64,000 bases of DNA from Brevibacterium permense. Lineage in GTDB: Bacteria; Actinomycetota; Actinomycetes; Actinomycetales; Brevibacteriaceae. The notes below the pieces were generated by a model. It had not been told where the DNA came from and did no database searches. It worked only from the letters and a program-made list of their open reading frames with translations. Positions 1 through 8,854 of this stretch are shown piece by piece. The number at the start of each line of letters is the position of its first letter. Position 1 is the first letter of the stretch. The stretch covers positions 1 through 64,000 of the forward strand of contig NZ_JABSSX010000014.1 in the NCBI RefSeq assembly GCF_013280495.1, given 5' to 3'. The translations under genes and the position numbers were made by a program.

Positions 1-52
1 CGATCCGATACTCGGGGGTGTAAGAGCGACGCTGTCGCTTCTGATCTGACAT
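1..52 (-). CDS. IS3-family transposase OrfA, N-terminal fragment cut by the window edge
   Basis: Seventeen codons are visible, starting with ATG at 52 and reading MSDQKRQRRSYTPEYRI. A basic start followed by R-x-Y-(T/S)-P-E-(Y/F) is the usual N-terminus of IS3-type OrfA, the helix-turn-helix DNA-binding half of the transposase. A purine-rich GGAAGG lies about 8 nt upstream on the minus strand. The rest of the gene, including any frameshift into OrfB, is outside the window. Confidence 0.7.
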   Translation of the reverse strand, partial: MSDQKRQRRSYTPEYRI

Positions 53-121
53 ATTGAACATCCTTCCAGCAGGACTGCGAATCCCGCTAACTTGGGTGTC
101 CACTATTCGAGGGTAGCCTCA
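1..121 (-). mobile_element. Terminal part of an IS3-family insertion sequence
   Basis: The left edge is the 5' end of an insertion sequence that continues outside the window. Its first gene (start at 52, minus strand) begins with a typical IS3 OrfA N-terminus. Between that start and about 121 lies a non-coding end. Read on the minus strand from 121 it starts TGAGGCTACCCTCGAATAG and continues with TGGACACC, which resembles IS3-group terminal inverted repeats as I remember them. The other end, the target duplication and orfB are not visible, so the exact boundary (119-123) is uncertain. Confidence 0.65.
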
Positions 122-158
122 CCGGTGCATTCGCGTGTGGGTGCGATGTGTGTGCTTG

Positions 159-220
159 TTACTACCTGACGGGGGTATTGCTACCTGGCGCGGGGTTGCT
201 GGGCCGCCGTCAGGTAGTAA
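159..220. repeat. Palindromic repeat, copy 1 (REP-like)
   Basis: The outer arms TTACTACCTGACGG (159-172) and CCGTCAGGTAGTAA (207-220) are perfect inverted repeats. The inner part is degenerate on its left side, with only part of the GCAACCT arm kept. The same outer arms recur at 31617, 46946, 49826 and 51188. It lies between a minus-strand gene remnant and the DoxX-like gene, and the remnant's stop codon (210-212) is inside it. Confidence 0.85.
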
Positions 221-360
221 TTGTGAGGAAGGTTCGGAAGGCGTCGGCGCCGGTGACTTGGAGGTCGCGGCCCGTGTGGACATAGTCCTCGGTGTGGTGC
301 GCCATGTGGTGTTCGGTCAGGACTGTGCCGTTCTGTCCGACGACGCTGCGATCGCCATTA
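210..360 (-). pseudogene. Remnant of an unidentified gene ending inside palindromic repeat 1
   Basis: Read on the minus strand, about 50 codons up to the TGA at 210-212 have the strong G/C third-position bias of the real genes here. The peptide includes VLTEHHMAHHTEDYVHTG and ends FLTITT. No start with a ribosome site and no recognisable domain precedes it, and the bias fades above about 360. The last four codons (ATT ACT ACC TGA) come mainly from the palindromic repeat. It is most likely the 3' scrap of a gene disrupted by rearrangement next to the insertion sequence. The family is unknown. Confidence 0.4.
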
Positions 361-438
361 ACTGTCCTCGTCAGTGGAAACCGATGCCCGTTCACACCCT
401 GAACTCCGAGGGCCCTGCATTGGCTGCTGCGCATCGGA

Positions 439-1368
439 TTGGCGATCGCGCTCTTGCCCTACGCCTGGACGAAGATCTTCCACGTTCAGATGGGCTATGC
501 CGACTACGCCGACGCAATAGTCCAGTACGGCGAGATGAGCCCCATGGGTCTGCTGTGGCGGTTCATGGCATTCTCCCCGACCGTTCAAGTCCTGGCGGGT
601 CTGGCCGAGCTTCTCGCCGTCATCCTGCTGCTCTTCCGTCGTTCTGCCTGGCTCGGCGCACTCATCACGGCTCTGGACATGAGCGTGGTCTTCCTGCTCA
701 ATCTGACGTTCGACGTGCCGGTGAAGCAGCTCTCAGGAGCGATGGCCCTGGTCGGTCTGATCCTTGTCATCCCCAACGTGCCCCGAATCGCGAGATTCGC
801 ACTCGGGCGCAGCGTCGGGCCAGCGGTCAGCGGGCTCATCTGGCAGAACCGGATCTTCGTTCGCATCACCCGCTGGGTCTCCCCGATACTCGCTGTAGTC
901 ATCATCGTCGGCAGTGGGCTGGCAACCGGAATCAGTCTCAATTGGGGCCGCCCTGGGACTCCTGAGGAGATCTCAGGTGTCTATACCGTCACCACGTCAG
1001 GCAAACCGACCCCGATCGAGGGCACCGACCATACAACCGCAGACATCACTCAGATCGCTTTCGGGCAGATAGGCTCGGGCAAGGGAAAGAGAATGAGCGT
1101 GCGGTACTCCGACGGAGACTTCCAGGACGGTATCTACACAGTCGATGGCCAGTCGATCACAGCGAAGCTCTACCCTGTCCGCAAAGGCGCTCAGACTCTT
1201 ATCCGCGTTCCCTCCGGCACGGTTGAGTTCCGGTACTCGAAGGTCGGAGAGGGGGAGTTCTCTCTTCAAGCAGCGGACTCGGCACTGACGCTGCGCAATG
1301 ATGATGAGCGAAGGTTCCTCTTCGACCGAGGTTTTCGCTGGGGACCCGAGACGCCCGTCAACCGATGA
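439..1368 (+). CDS. DoxX-like membrane protein
   Basis: A 309-residue protein with about four membrane segments in the first 180 residues and a roughly 125-residue hydrophilic C-terminal domain. The motif YADAIVQYGEMSPMGLLW followed by FAG/LAG-type second and third helices resembles DoxX-family proteins that carry a GEMSPMGLL signature. The C-terminal domain looks like a small beta-rich extracytoplasmic module of unknown role. The start is uncertain: TTG at 439 is the first canonical start in frame, but the first membrane helix already begins at about 415 after an in-frame stop at 400. A short N-terminal loss or a frameshift near 400-415 is therefore possible. Function is not established. Confidence 0.7.
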   Translation: MAIALLPYAWTKIFHVQMGYADYADAIVQYGEMSPMGLLWRFMAFSPTVQVLAGLAELLAVILLLFRRSAWLGALITALDMSVVFLLNLTFDVPVKQLSGAMALVGLILVIPNVPRIARFALGRSVGPAVSGLIWQNRIFVRITRWVSPILAVVIIVGSGLATGISLNWGRPGTPEEISGVYTVTTSGKPTPIEGTDHTTADITQIAFGQIGSGKGKRMSVRYSDGDFQDGIYTVDGQSITAKLYPVRKGAQTLIRVPSGTVEFRYSKVGEGEFSLQAADSALTLRNDDERRFLFDRGFRWGPETPVNR

Positions 1369-1385
1369 GAGCCGATGAATGGTCT

Positions 1386-1411
1386 GGGGCCCCGCCGATC
1401 GGCGGGGCCCC
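1386..1411. terminator. Bidirectional hairpin between convergent genes
   Basis: A 26-nt perfect palindrome with arms GGGGCCCCGCCGA and TCGGCGGGGCCCC sits 17 nt after the DoxX-like stop and 36 nt after the stop of the converging DUF6882 gene. There is no strong U tract, as is common for actinobacterial terminators. Confidence 0.75.
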
Positions 1412-1447
1412 AAGCATCCTTCAGGGATCCAACAGCTCAGCGGCGCA

Positions 1448-2560
1448 TCAGCGTCCGAACAGCTTGGAGAACAGGCCCTTCTTCTTCGGCTTGGCGTCCT
1501 TGCTCGGTTCTTCCTCGATCGGAGTCTCCGTCTCGGCGGGTTCGACAGACCCGTCTCCGACCAGCCGCTCGTCTTCCGGCTGCTGCTGCTGTCCGCGTGC
1601 GGCGTCCGAAGCCTCCGCCGCAGGCTCTGCAGCTTCCTTGGCCTGAGCCTCGGGCGCCGGGGCCGCTTCCGCTGCCGGCTTCTCGTCTGGCACGGACTCC
1701 GTGGGTGCAGCTTCCTCTGTCTGCACAGGCGTCGGTGTCGTGGGGGTCGACGCAGGTGGTGCGGCAACATCCTTCGCGGCGGGAGCGGAAGTCGAATCGG
1801 TCGCGCGAGAGGCGGCGGCCGCCTCGGTGGGGGTGCTTGTGGGTTCCGCGGCGGCGTACTGCTCGGCGGCCTCGCCCTCCAGCGGCGCATTCAGGTCGCA
1901 GTTGGAGATGCGACGCTGATCGTCGAAGGACAGGTCAGCCGAGCCGTCGGCGAACAGCATCCGCAGCCCGCCCTCGGGGAGCTCAGCCGTCGGAATGCCG
2001 CGTCTGGCGACGTACGCTTCGATGGCCGCGCGGTGGTCGGTCACCGTCGTCTGCGTCAGTCCCTGCATGAGCGCCCGCACAGAGACCTTGACCTGCGGTG
2101 CGGGCAGGGCGATCTCGGCGGCATCGACGAGGAGCCAGACCGTGGTCCCGGCTCCGGCGGCGGCAGGATAGTGGGCCCATTTGTCGGTGGCCTCCTTCGA
2201 CGCCAGGGTCAGCCGCAGTGCGAGCTCCTCATCGAGGGAGAACTCGGGTGTCGTGAGCTCGCTGACGTCCTCAGCGGCCCCGAACTTGCGCACCTCGTGG
2301 GAGAGCCCGACGACGGCATCGGGGAAGTCATTGACATTCTCCCAACCCCACAGCCACGTCTTCTCCCTGCCTGACTCCGAACCGAGCAGATGCGGCCGGG
2401 TACGCAGGACGGCGCCCTCGGCAGACGTGAACGTCAGGTGCGGGTCGGAGCTGAAGTCGACTTCCCACTCGGCGTCGGCGATGAGCGCACCGAAATGCGT
2501 CTGCACCTCCGTCGAATAGAAGACGGCACGATTGACCAGGTCCTGCAGAGTTGAGCTCAT
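1448..2560 (-). CDS. DUF6882 family protein with a long Ala/Pro/Glu-rich tail
   Basis: 370 residues. The first ~235 residues are a globular domain with the WLWGWEN signature (about residues 69-75) of DUF6882 proteins, whose role is unknown. Residues ~236-350 are low-complexity Ala/Pro/Glu/Thr sequence, and the protein ends in a basic, hydrophobic KKKGLFSKLFGR segment that could touch the membrane. The tail is longer than I would expect for the family. The ATG at 2560 follows a TACGCT box by 7 nt, so the mRNA is probably leaderless. It converges with the DoxX-like gene. Confidence 0.75.
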   Translation of the reverse strand: MSSTLQDLVNRAVFYSTEVQTHFGALIADAEWEVDFSSDPHLTFTSAEGAVLRTRPHLLGSESGREKTWLWGWENVNDFPDAVVGLSHEVRKFGAAEDVSELTTPEFSLDEELALRLTLASKEATDKWAHYPAAAGAGTTVWLLVDAAEIALPAPQVKVSVRALMQGLTQTTVTDHRAAIEAYVARRGIPTAELPEGGLRMLFADGSADLSFDDQRRISNCDLNAPLEGEAAEQYAAAEPTSTPTEAAAASRATDSTSAPAAKDVAAPPASTPTTPTPVQTEEAAPTESVPDEKPAAEAAPAPEAQAKEAAEPAAEASDAARGQQQQPEDERLVGDGSVEPAETETPIEEEPSKDAKPKKKGLFSKLFGR

Positions 2561-2567
2561 GCTTTCA

Positions 2568-2573
2568 AGCGTA
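2568..2573 (-). promoter_or_regulatory. -10 box for a leaderless DUF6882 transcript
   Basis: TACGCT on the minus strand lies exactly 7 nt before the ATG at 2560. There is no Shine-Dalgarno sequence. The spacing matches the other leaderless promoters in this window. Confidence 0.5.
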
Positions 2574-2704
2574 TGCGGGAGCGCCCGAGAATCGAGGAGG
2601 CACGCGGTGCGAAGGCCGTGTCAGTGCCTCATGGTGAAGTAGCGATCGAGGCAGAACGCCCCGATCTGCCGCCGGATCGTCTATCTCAGAGCGGAGAATC
2701 CATG

Positions 2705-2710
2705 TAAGGT
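2705..2710 (+). promoter_or_regulatory. Probable -10 box of the ABC exporter operon
   Basis: TAAGGT fits the actinobacterial TANNNT consensus. It would give a leader of about 60 nt before the GTG at 2776. No clear -35 is visible. Confidence 0.35.
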
Positions 2711-2775
2711 AGTGTGTCGCGCTTCGCAACTCTCACGACTCAATTGTCAGCCGCTCTTCACTCAGGACGTTCAAC

Positions 2776-4509
2776 GTGGCACTACTCAGCCTGTCCCTGA
2801 AATTCGCCAAAAACTACTGGCCGTTCATCATTCTCGTCGTCATCCTGCAGCTGGCTTCGACAATAGCAGCGCTGTACCTTCCCAGCCTCAATGCTCGGAT
2901 CATCGATGAAGGTGTCGCCAAGGGCGATACCGACTTCATCTGGTCGACGGGTATGACGATGCTGCTCGTCTGCCTCGTGCAGGTCGTCACCGCGATCACC
3001 GCGATCTACTTCGGTGCCCGCACGGGAATGGGCGTCGGCCGTGACCTCCGCAGAGCCATTTACCAGCAGGTCGACGACCTCTCGATGCTCGAGGTCGGAA
3101 AATTCGGATCCGCCACCCTCATCACCCGCAACACCAACGACGTCCAACAGGTTCAGATGCTCGTGCTCATGACCCTGAACTTCATGGTCTCGACCCCGAT
3201 CATGTGCATCGGCGGCATCATCATGGCCCTGCGGGAAGACGCCGGGCTGTCCTGGCTGGTGTGGGTGTCCGTGCCCGTCCTGTTCATCGTCGTCGCCATT
3301 CTCGTCTACCTCCTCATGCCGCTGTTCCGCCGCATGCAGGACCAGGTCGACGACATCAACGGAGTTCTGCGCGAACAGATCACCGGCATCCGCGTCATCC
3401 GCGCTTTCGTCCGCGAACCCTTCGAAACCGACCGCTACGCCGATGCCAACCGTGCCCTGACCGCAACCTCGGTCAAGGTCGGCAACCTGTTCGTGCTCAT
3501 GTTCCCCGCCATCATGATGATCCTCCATCTCGCGACCGCCGCCGTCCTGTGGTTCGGCGGCCACCGCGTCGACGCCGGGCAGATGGAAGTGGGATCGCTG
3601 ACCGCGTTCCTGCAGTACCTGCTGCAGATCCTCGTGGCCGTGATGATGGGCGTATTCATGATGATGATGATTCCACGCGCCGTCGTCTGCGCCGAACGCA
3701 TCGCAGAGATCCTCGACACCCGCAGCACGATGACCATCCCGGCCGGTGTCACGGAGCTGCCCGGTCGCGGCGAGCTCGAATTCCGCAATGTCACCTTCGG
3801 ATATCCCGGCGCCGAGGTGCCTGTGCTCGAGGGACTGAACTTCACAGCCCAGCCCGGAACGACGACCGCGATCATCGGATCGACCGGTTCCGGCAAGTCG
3901 ACGATCGTCAACCTCATCCCCAGACTCATCGACCCGCAGGTCGGCGAGATCCTCATCGACGGCACCCCCGTCACCGAGTTCAACCGCCACCAGCTGGCCC
4001 AGCTCATCGGTCTGGTGCCGCAGAAGCCGTACCTGTTCTCGGGCACGATCGCCTCGAACCTGCGCTTCGGCAATGAGGACGCCACCGATGAAGAGCTGTG
4101 GGAGGCCCTGCGCATCGCTCAGGCCGACGACTTCGTGGCCGAGAAAGAAGACAAACTCTCAGAACGCGTCGCCCAGGGAGGCACGAACTACTCCGGTGGG
4201 CAGCGGCAGCGTCTGTGCATCGCCAGAGCCCTGACGGTGAAGCCGCAGATCTACGTCTTCGACGATTCGTTCTCCGCCCTCGACGTCGCCACCGATGCCC
4301 GCTTGCGAGCCGCCCTCGACGAATCCACGGGGAACGCCACCGTCATCGTCGTCGCCCAGCGCGTATCGACTATCCGGGACGCCGATCAGATCATCGTCCT
4401 CGAGGCCGGGAAGATCGTCGGCCGCGGCACCCATGAGGAACTCGCGGAGGCGAACCCGACCTACCGCGAGATCATCGAATCCCAGCTGACCACGGAAGAG
4501 GTGAACTGA
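2776..4509 (+). CDS. Heterodimeric ABC exporter, subunit with degenerate catalytic site
   Basis: 577 residues: an N-terminal six-helix exporter membrane domain (about 1-310) and a C-terminal ATPase domain. Visible motifs are Walker A GSTGSGKST, signature YSGGQRQR and Walker B IYVFDDSFSALD. The residue after the Walker B aspartate is Asp instead of the catalytic Glu, which marks the degenerate half of a heterodimeric exporter. The partner gene starts 1 nt after the stop. The GTG start is supported by an AGGA-type site about 9 nt upstream and by the membrane domain beginning at once. The substrate is unknown; such pairs export drugs, lipids or peptides. Confidence 0.9.
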   Translation: MALLSLSLKFAKNYWPFIILVVILQLASTIAALYLPSLNARIIDEGVAKGDTDFIWSTGMTMLLVCLVQVVTAITAIYFGARTGMGVGRDLRRAIYQQVDDLSMLEVGKFGSATLITRNTNDVQQVQMLVLMTLNFMVSTPIMCIGGIIMALREDAGLSWLVWVSVPVLFIVVAILVYLLMPLFRRMQDQVDDINGVLREQITGIRVIRAFVREPFETDRYADANRALTATSVKVGNLFVLMFPAIMMILHLATAAVLWFGGHRVDAGQMEVGSLTAFLQYLLQILVAVMMGVFMMMMIPRAVVCAERIAEILDTRSTMTIPAGVTELPGRGELEFRNVTFGYPGAEVPVLEGLNFTAQPGTTTAIIGSTGSGKSTIVNLIPRLIDPQVGEILIDGTPVTEFNRHQLAQLIGLVPQKPYLFSGTIASNLRFGNEDATDEELWEALRIAQADDFVAEKEDKLSERVAQGGTNYSGGQRQRLCIARALTVKPQIYVFDDSFSALDVATDARLRAALDESTGNATVIVVAQRVSTIRDADQIIVLEAGKIVGRGTHEELAEANPTYREIIESQLTTEEVN

Positions 4510-4510
4510 C

Positions 4511-6631
4511 ATGGCCGACAACACCTCTACCGAAACTGTGGTGGCTGGGGAAGACGAATACATCCCCAGCGGCGAGGAACTGGAGATGAGCGGAGGCACA
4601 CCTCCGCGCAAGGCCAAGCACTTCTGGCCATCGGTCAAACGTCTGTTCGGACTCATGGCCACGGAGAAGAAGGGCATGTTCTACGTGGTCGCCCTCGTCG
4701 TCGGCTCCGTCGTGCTCACCGTCATCGCGCCCAAGGTCCTCGGCAAGGCGATGGACGTCGTCTACTCCGGAGTCATCGGCGCTCAGCTGCCCGCGGGCGC
4801 GAACATCGACGACATCATCGCCGGGGCCCGCGCCGAGGGCCGGGACGACTTCGCCGATATGCTCGCCACCGCCGAGGTGGTGCCCGGGCAGGGAATCGAC
4901 TTCACGGCGCTCGGTCAGATCATCATCGCCGTCCTGCTCATGTACCTCGTGGCCTCGATGCTCATGTGGGCGCAGGGATATATCCTCAATGCCCTGGTCA
5001 TGCGCGTGGTCTACCGACTGCGTGAGGACATCGAACGCAAGATCAACCGGCTGCCGCTGCGCTACTTCGACACCCGTCAGCGCGGCGACGTGATGTCGCG
5101 AGTGACCAACGACGTCGACAACATCCAGCAGGCCCTGCAACAGGCATTCTCTCAGCTCGTGCAGTCAGCGCTGACGATCATCGGCATCGGCGTGATGATG
5201 TTCATCGTGTCCTGGCAGCTCGCACTGCTGGCTCTCATCGCTCTGCCGCTGTCGGCGATCATCGCCGGCGTCATCGGTACCCGGTCGCAGAAGCTGTTCA
5301 AGGCACAGTGGAAGCACACCGGTGAGGTCAATGGACACGTCGAAGAGTCATTCTCCGGCCTCGACATCGTCAGGGCCTTCGGCCGTGACGAGGTTATGCT
5401 CGAGGAGTTCGACCGTCGCAACGAATCGCTGTACAAGGCTTCGGCAGGAGCACAGTTCGTCTCCGGCATGATCATGCCCTCGATGCAGTTCGTGTCCTAC
5501 CTCAGCTATGTCCTCATCGCCGTCGCCGGCGGCCTCAAGGTGGCGACGGGACAGATGACGCTCGGTGATGCGACAGCGTTCATCCAATACTCGCGCGAGT
5601 TCTCGCAGCCGATCTCCGAAATGGCCGGTGTGGCGAATATGCTCCAGTCCGGTGTCGCCTCGGCGGAGCGGACCTTCGAACTGCTCGACGCCGAGGAGGA
5701 GGACCCCGACGAGGTGCAGAGGGAGCTGCCCGCGCGCACTCCGGGCAAGGTCGAATTCTCCGAAGTGAGCTTCCGGTATGCTCCGGAGACGCCTCTCATC
5801 GAGAAGGTGTCCTTCACCGCCGAACCGGGACATACGGTGGCAATCGTCGGCCCGACTGGCGCCGGCAAGACCACCTTGGTCAACCTCGTGATGCGCTTCT
5901 ACGAGATCACGGGCGGAACGATCTACCTCGACGGCATCGACACCCGCGACCTCAGCCGGGCCGACCTCCGCTCACATGTGGGCATGGTGCTCCAGGATGC
6001 GTGGCTGTTCGAAGGCACGATCGCCGACAACATCCGCTACGGTCGGCTGGGCGCCACCGATGAGGAAGTCGTCGCAGCCGCCAAGGCGACGATGGTCGAC
6101 AGGTTCGTACGCCAGCTGCCCGACGGCTATGACACCGCCATCGATTCCGACGGCGGCAGCGTCTCGGCCGGCGAACGGCAGCTCATCACCATCGCCCGAG
6201 CGTTCCTCGCCGATCCCTCACTGCTCATCCTCGACGAGGCGACCTCGTCGGTCGACACCCGCACCGAGGTGCTCGTCCAGCAGGCGATGGCGGCGCTGCG
6301 GACCGATCGGACGTCGTTCGTCATCGCCCACCGGCTGTCGACGATCCGTGACGCGCACACCATTCTCGTGATGGAGGACGGAGCGATCGTCGAACACGGC
6401 AACCACGATCAGCTGCTCGCGGCAGAAGGCGCTTATTTCCGCCTGTACATGTCGCAGTTCCGCGGAGAGGATGCCGAGGAGCAGTTCACCGCCGAGGTGC
6501 TCGCCGAGGCCGAGGCCGGCGCGCCGGTCGACGAGGCTGCGGCTTCCGACAGCGACAGCGCGGACGGACCGGATGCCGAAAGTGAAAGCCCCGAGGCGCC
6601 GGCAGAGGACGGTCCCACTCAGCAGGCCTGA
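4511..6631 (+). CDS. Heterodimeric ABC exporter, subunit with canonical Walker B
   Basis: 706 residues. A ~50-residue hydrophilic extension precedes the membrane domain (about 60-370). The ATPase domain has Walker A GPTGAGKTT and Walker B LLILDEATSSVD with the catalytic Glu. Its signature is SAGERQ rather than SGGQ. Combined with the partner's missing Glu, both defects fall in the same composite nucleotide site, so one site is catalytic and the other is probably regulatory, as known for heterodimeric exporters. An acidic Ala/Glu/Ser-rich tail of ~70 residues follows. Co-transcribed with the upstream subunit and closed by a hairpin at 6647. Confidence 0.9.
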   Translation: MADNTSTETVVAGEDEYIPSGEELEMSGGTPPRKAKHFWPSVKRLFGLMATEKKGMFYVVALVVGSVVLTVIAPKVLGKAMDVVYSGVIGAQLPAGANIDDIIAGARAEGRDDFADMLATAEVVPGQGIDFTALGQIIIAVLLMYLVASMLMWAQGYILNALVMRVVYRLREDIERKINRLPLRYFDTRQRGDVMSRVTNDVDNIQQALQQAFSQLVQSALTIIGIGVMMFIVSWQLALLALIALPLSAIIAGVIGTRSQKLFKAQWKHTGEVNGHVEESFSGLDIVRAFGRDEVMLEEFDRRNESLYKASAGAQFVSGMIMPSMQFVSYLSYVLIAVAGGLKVATGQMTLGDATAFIQYSREFSQPISEMAGVANMLQSGVASAERTFELLDAEEEDPDEVQRELPARTPGKVEFSEVSFRYAPETPLIEKVSFTAEPGHTVAIVGPTGAGKTTLVNLVMRFYEITGGTIYLDGIDTRDLSRADLRSHVGMVLQDAWLFEGTIADNIRYGRLGATDEEVVAAAKATMVDRFVRQLPDGYDTAIDSDGGSVSAGERQLITIARAFLADPSLLILDEATSSVDTRTEVLVQQAMAALRTDRTSFVIAHRLSTIRDAHTILVMEDGAIVEHGNHDQLLAAEGAYFRLYMSQFRGEDAEEQFTAEVLAEAEAGAPVDEAAASDSDSADGPDAESESPEAPAEDGPTQQA

Positions 6632-6646
6632 TGGTTCCGAACAGCG

Positions 6647-6674
6647 GCAGGGTCCTCGAGCTCGGGGACCCTGC
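6647..6674 (+). terminator. Terminator of the ABC exporter operon
   Basis: GCAGGGTCC (6647-6655) pairs with GGACCCTGC (6666-6674) across a 10-nt loop, 15 nt after the exporter stop codon. Confidence 0.75.
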
Positions 6675-7027
6675 ATCGCATTTACCGCAGAAATCAGATG
6701 GTGAACGAAGATCCGGCATAACGTTTTTCAGGGCGTGAATGCCGAAGTCGATCCAAATGTGACACAACTCTGGCCGCTCTGCCGTGCGGCTCACTTGCCA
6801 CAATTAGAGATTGCTGTGCAGGTGAGAGCGCAGCCTGTGGGACGAACACGTGGTGCGCCATAATCAGGCTGAGCAAACAATATTGCGAAGTGATAAACAT
6901 TCGGCAAAACACCTCTATCACTTCTGTCATGACCTAAATGAACAAAAGTCGTGCGCTCTCCTCTGCCTGCGTATGGTCCAAGCCATAACTGAAGACGGCA
7001 ACCGACCAGAACTCTGGAAGGACCATC
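6675..7027 (+). promoter_or_regulatory. AT-richer upstream region of the anchored surface protein gene
   Basis: This 353-nt gap holds no convincing gene. It is richer in A/T than its surroundings. It contains a 9-bp inverted repeat GAAGTGATA (6887-6895) / TATCACTTC (6916-6924), a palindrome GTCATGAC at 6926-6933, and 57 nt later CCATAACTGAAGACGGC. The last two recur with the same spacing before the related gene at 9990. A strong ribosome site GGAAGGA precedes the ATG at 7028. Confidence 0.5.
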
Positions 7028-8737
7028 ATGAAACGGTTGGCAATGGCGGCAACGTTCGCTCTGGCACTCTCCCTCGGAGGATGGGGTCAGGCGGCCGCAC
7101 AAGCAGATGAGCGCACAACTGCGCAGGCGGTCGACGTCCAAGCCGCAGGAGAAGCAGGAAACGGCGACGCAGAATCTCCGGGAACGGAGGACCCGCCCAC
7201 AGACCCTGGTGGCGACGACGCTGATCCCGGCGCACCCACCGAACCCGGTGACGGGGAGGAATCGACCGATCCAGGAGGCGACGAGAACGCAGCCGATCCC
7301 AGCGACGGTGAAGAGGCGGCCGACCCTGGCGAAGGCTCGGACGAACCGACCGAGGACTCGACCCCGATCGAAGCCTCGTTCTCACTCGACCAGTCGTCGA
7401 TGCCCGTCGACGAGGCAGCCGAGGCCATCCCGTATACCATCACCGGGCTGAAGGCCGGAGACACCGTCACCGCAGGACCCGGCGAGAACGGCTCCATCAC
7501 CGTCGACAGTGACGGAACGTTCAACGGAGAGCTCCGTGGCAACACCGAGCTCAAAGTCGGCGACGTCGTCGATGTCACCGTGACCGTGGCCCGCGACGGC
7601 GAGGAGTCGAAGACATTCAGCGGCAGTGTGGAGATCACCGACAGCCAAGATGACTCGGATGCGGCCGTCAGCGTCGACCCGCAGAGCCAGGGGATCGACT
7701 CGTATCTCGACAACGGTGTCGACATCACCGTGAGCAATTGCGAGGCGGGCGAGGAAGTGACCGTCACCATCGTCCGCAAGGGCGAAGATACGAACATCTG
7801 GGAAGAGGCGAAGACCGCCGGCGATGATGGTTCGGTCTCCGCATCATTCATGCCCGGCACCGGCGGTGACGAATGGATCGGTGACTTCGTGGTCAGCGCA
7901 GAATGCGGTGACACGAGCGCAGAGACGACGTATTCCGTCACTGAAGACGACGATGGCTCCGATGCGGATCTCAGAGTCACCCCGGAGAGCCAGAAGCTCG
8001 CCGACTTCCTCGAGAACGGTGTCAACATCACCTTCGTCGACTGCCATGTCGACTCCGAGGTGAAGTTCCAGGTGAGCTCAGCGAAGGACCCCGACACCGT
8101 GATCTGGGACGAGTCCCAGGAAGCCGGTGAGGACGCAGCCGGGTCCGTCCAGTTCCTCCCTGACGGTGACGGCGGCAAGGGCTGGGTCGGTGAATTCATC
8201 GTCATGGCCTCCTGCGGCGACAAGAGTGCAGAGACTACGTTCACGGTCACCGATGACGGCAGCGTCGTCGACCCCCAGCTCTCGATCAACCCGGAAAAGA
8301 TCTCGGGAAAGGACTTCATCGACCGAGACCAAGGTGTGCAGCTGATGGTCAACGAATGCGTACCGGATGCTGAAGTCCACTTCGAGGTCTACTCCGGGGA
8401 CAAGAGCGAGAAACTCTACGAACAAACCGCGACGACCAATGAAGAAGGAACGGCCGGAATCCACGTCTACGGTCTCGGGGATGATCCCGCGTACTACGTC
8501 GGGACTTACCAGGTCTTCGCCGAATGCATGGACGTCAGCAGGTCAGGAGAGTTCGAAGTCACCGGCGGCGAGTCCGGTGGCGGCAACGGAGGAGACTCCG
8601 GCGAAGCCGGCGGATCCGGGGGCGGTTCGTCGATGCCTCGCACCGGTGCCGAACTCACCGGTCTGACCGCAGGTGCTCTGCTCATCCTCGGCGGTGGAGC
8701 AGCCATCGGCCTGGCACGCCGGAAGAACAAGAGCTGA
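7028..8737 (+). CDS. Secreted, LPXTG-like anchored repeat protein
   Basis: 569 residues. A signal peptide (about 1-27, MKRLAMAATFALALSLGG then AAAQA) is followed by a Pro/Gly/Asp/Glu-rich linker (~28-113), an N-terminal domain (~114-205), and three degenerate ~95-residue repeats (~210-307, ~312-410, ~414-512). Each repeat has one NC/DC/EC cysteine early and one EC/SC/EC cysteine late, probably a disulfide. A Gly/Ser linker, the motif MPRTG, a hydrophobic helix and a RRKNKS tail form a sortase signal, so the protein is probably wall-anchored. Secreted paralogue at 9990 shares the N-terminal domain and one repeat. Function (adhesion or surface layer) is not shown by sequence. Confidence 0.8.
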   Translation: MKRLAMAATFALALSLGGWGQAAAQADERTTAQAVDVQAAGEAGNGDAESPGTEDPPTDPGGDDADPGAPTEPGDGEESTDPGGDENAADPSDGEEAADPGEGSDEPTEDSTPIEASFSLDQSSMPVDEAAEAIPYTITGLKAGDTVTAGPGENGSITVDSDGTFNGELRGNTELKVGDVVDVTVTVARDGEESKTFSGSVEITDSQDDSDAAVSVDPQSQGIDSYLDNGVDITVSNCEAGEEVTVTIVRKGEDTNIWEEAKTAGDDGSVSASFMPGTGGDEWIGDFVVSAECGDTSAETTYSVTEDDDGSDADLRVTPESQKLADFLENGVNITFVDCHVDSEVKFQVSSAKDPDTVIWDESQEAGEDAAGSVQFLPDGDGGKGWVGEFIVMASCGDKSAETTFTVTDDGSVVDPQLSINPEKISGKDFIDRDQGVQLMVNECVPDAEVHFEVYSGDKSEKLYEQTATTNEEGTAGIHVYGLGDDPAYYVGTYQVFAECMDVSRSGEFEVTGGESGGGNGGDSGEAGGSGGGSSMPRTGAELTGLTAGALLILGGGAAIGLARRKNKS

Positions 8738-8807
8738 CAGTGACCGGTGACCCGTCGGGTTGGTGACTCCACCCGGCCCGACGGCGAGAAGCGGTCCTGG
8801 CGGAAGC

Positions 8808-8854
8808 GATCGGCCCCGGTTCCTCGACTCCTGGTCGAGGAACCGGGGCCGATC
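8808..8854 (+). terminator. Strong terminator after the anchored surface protein
   Basis: A perfect 20-bp stem (8808-8827 with 8835-8854) with a 7-nt loop lies 70 nt after the stop. No U tract follows. Confidence 0.8.

Noticed and set aside
135-965. 276-residue plus-strand open frame over the DoxX-like gene
   Set aside because: It runs through the palindromic repeat and is out of frame with the membrane-protein sequence. Composition is Arg/Ser/Pro-rich, as expected for a shadow frame.
2782-3990. 402-residue minus-strand frame, rich in His, Asp and Glu
   Set aside because: Antisense shadow of the ABC exporter subunit. No start signal, and the composition mirrors hydrophobic codons.
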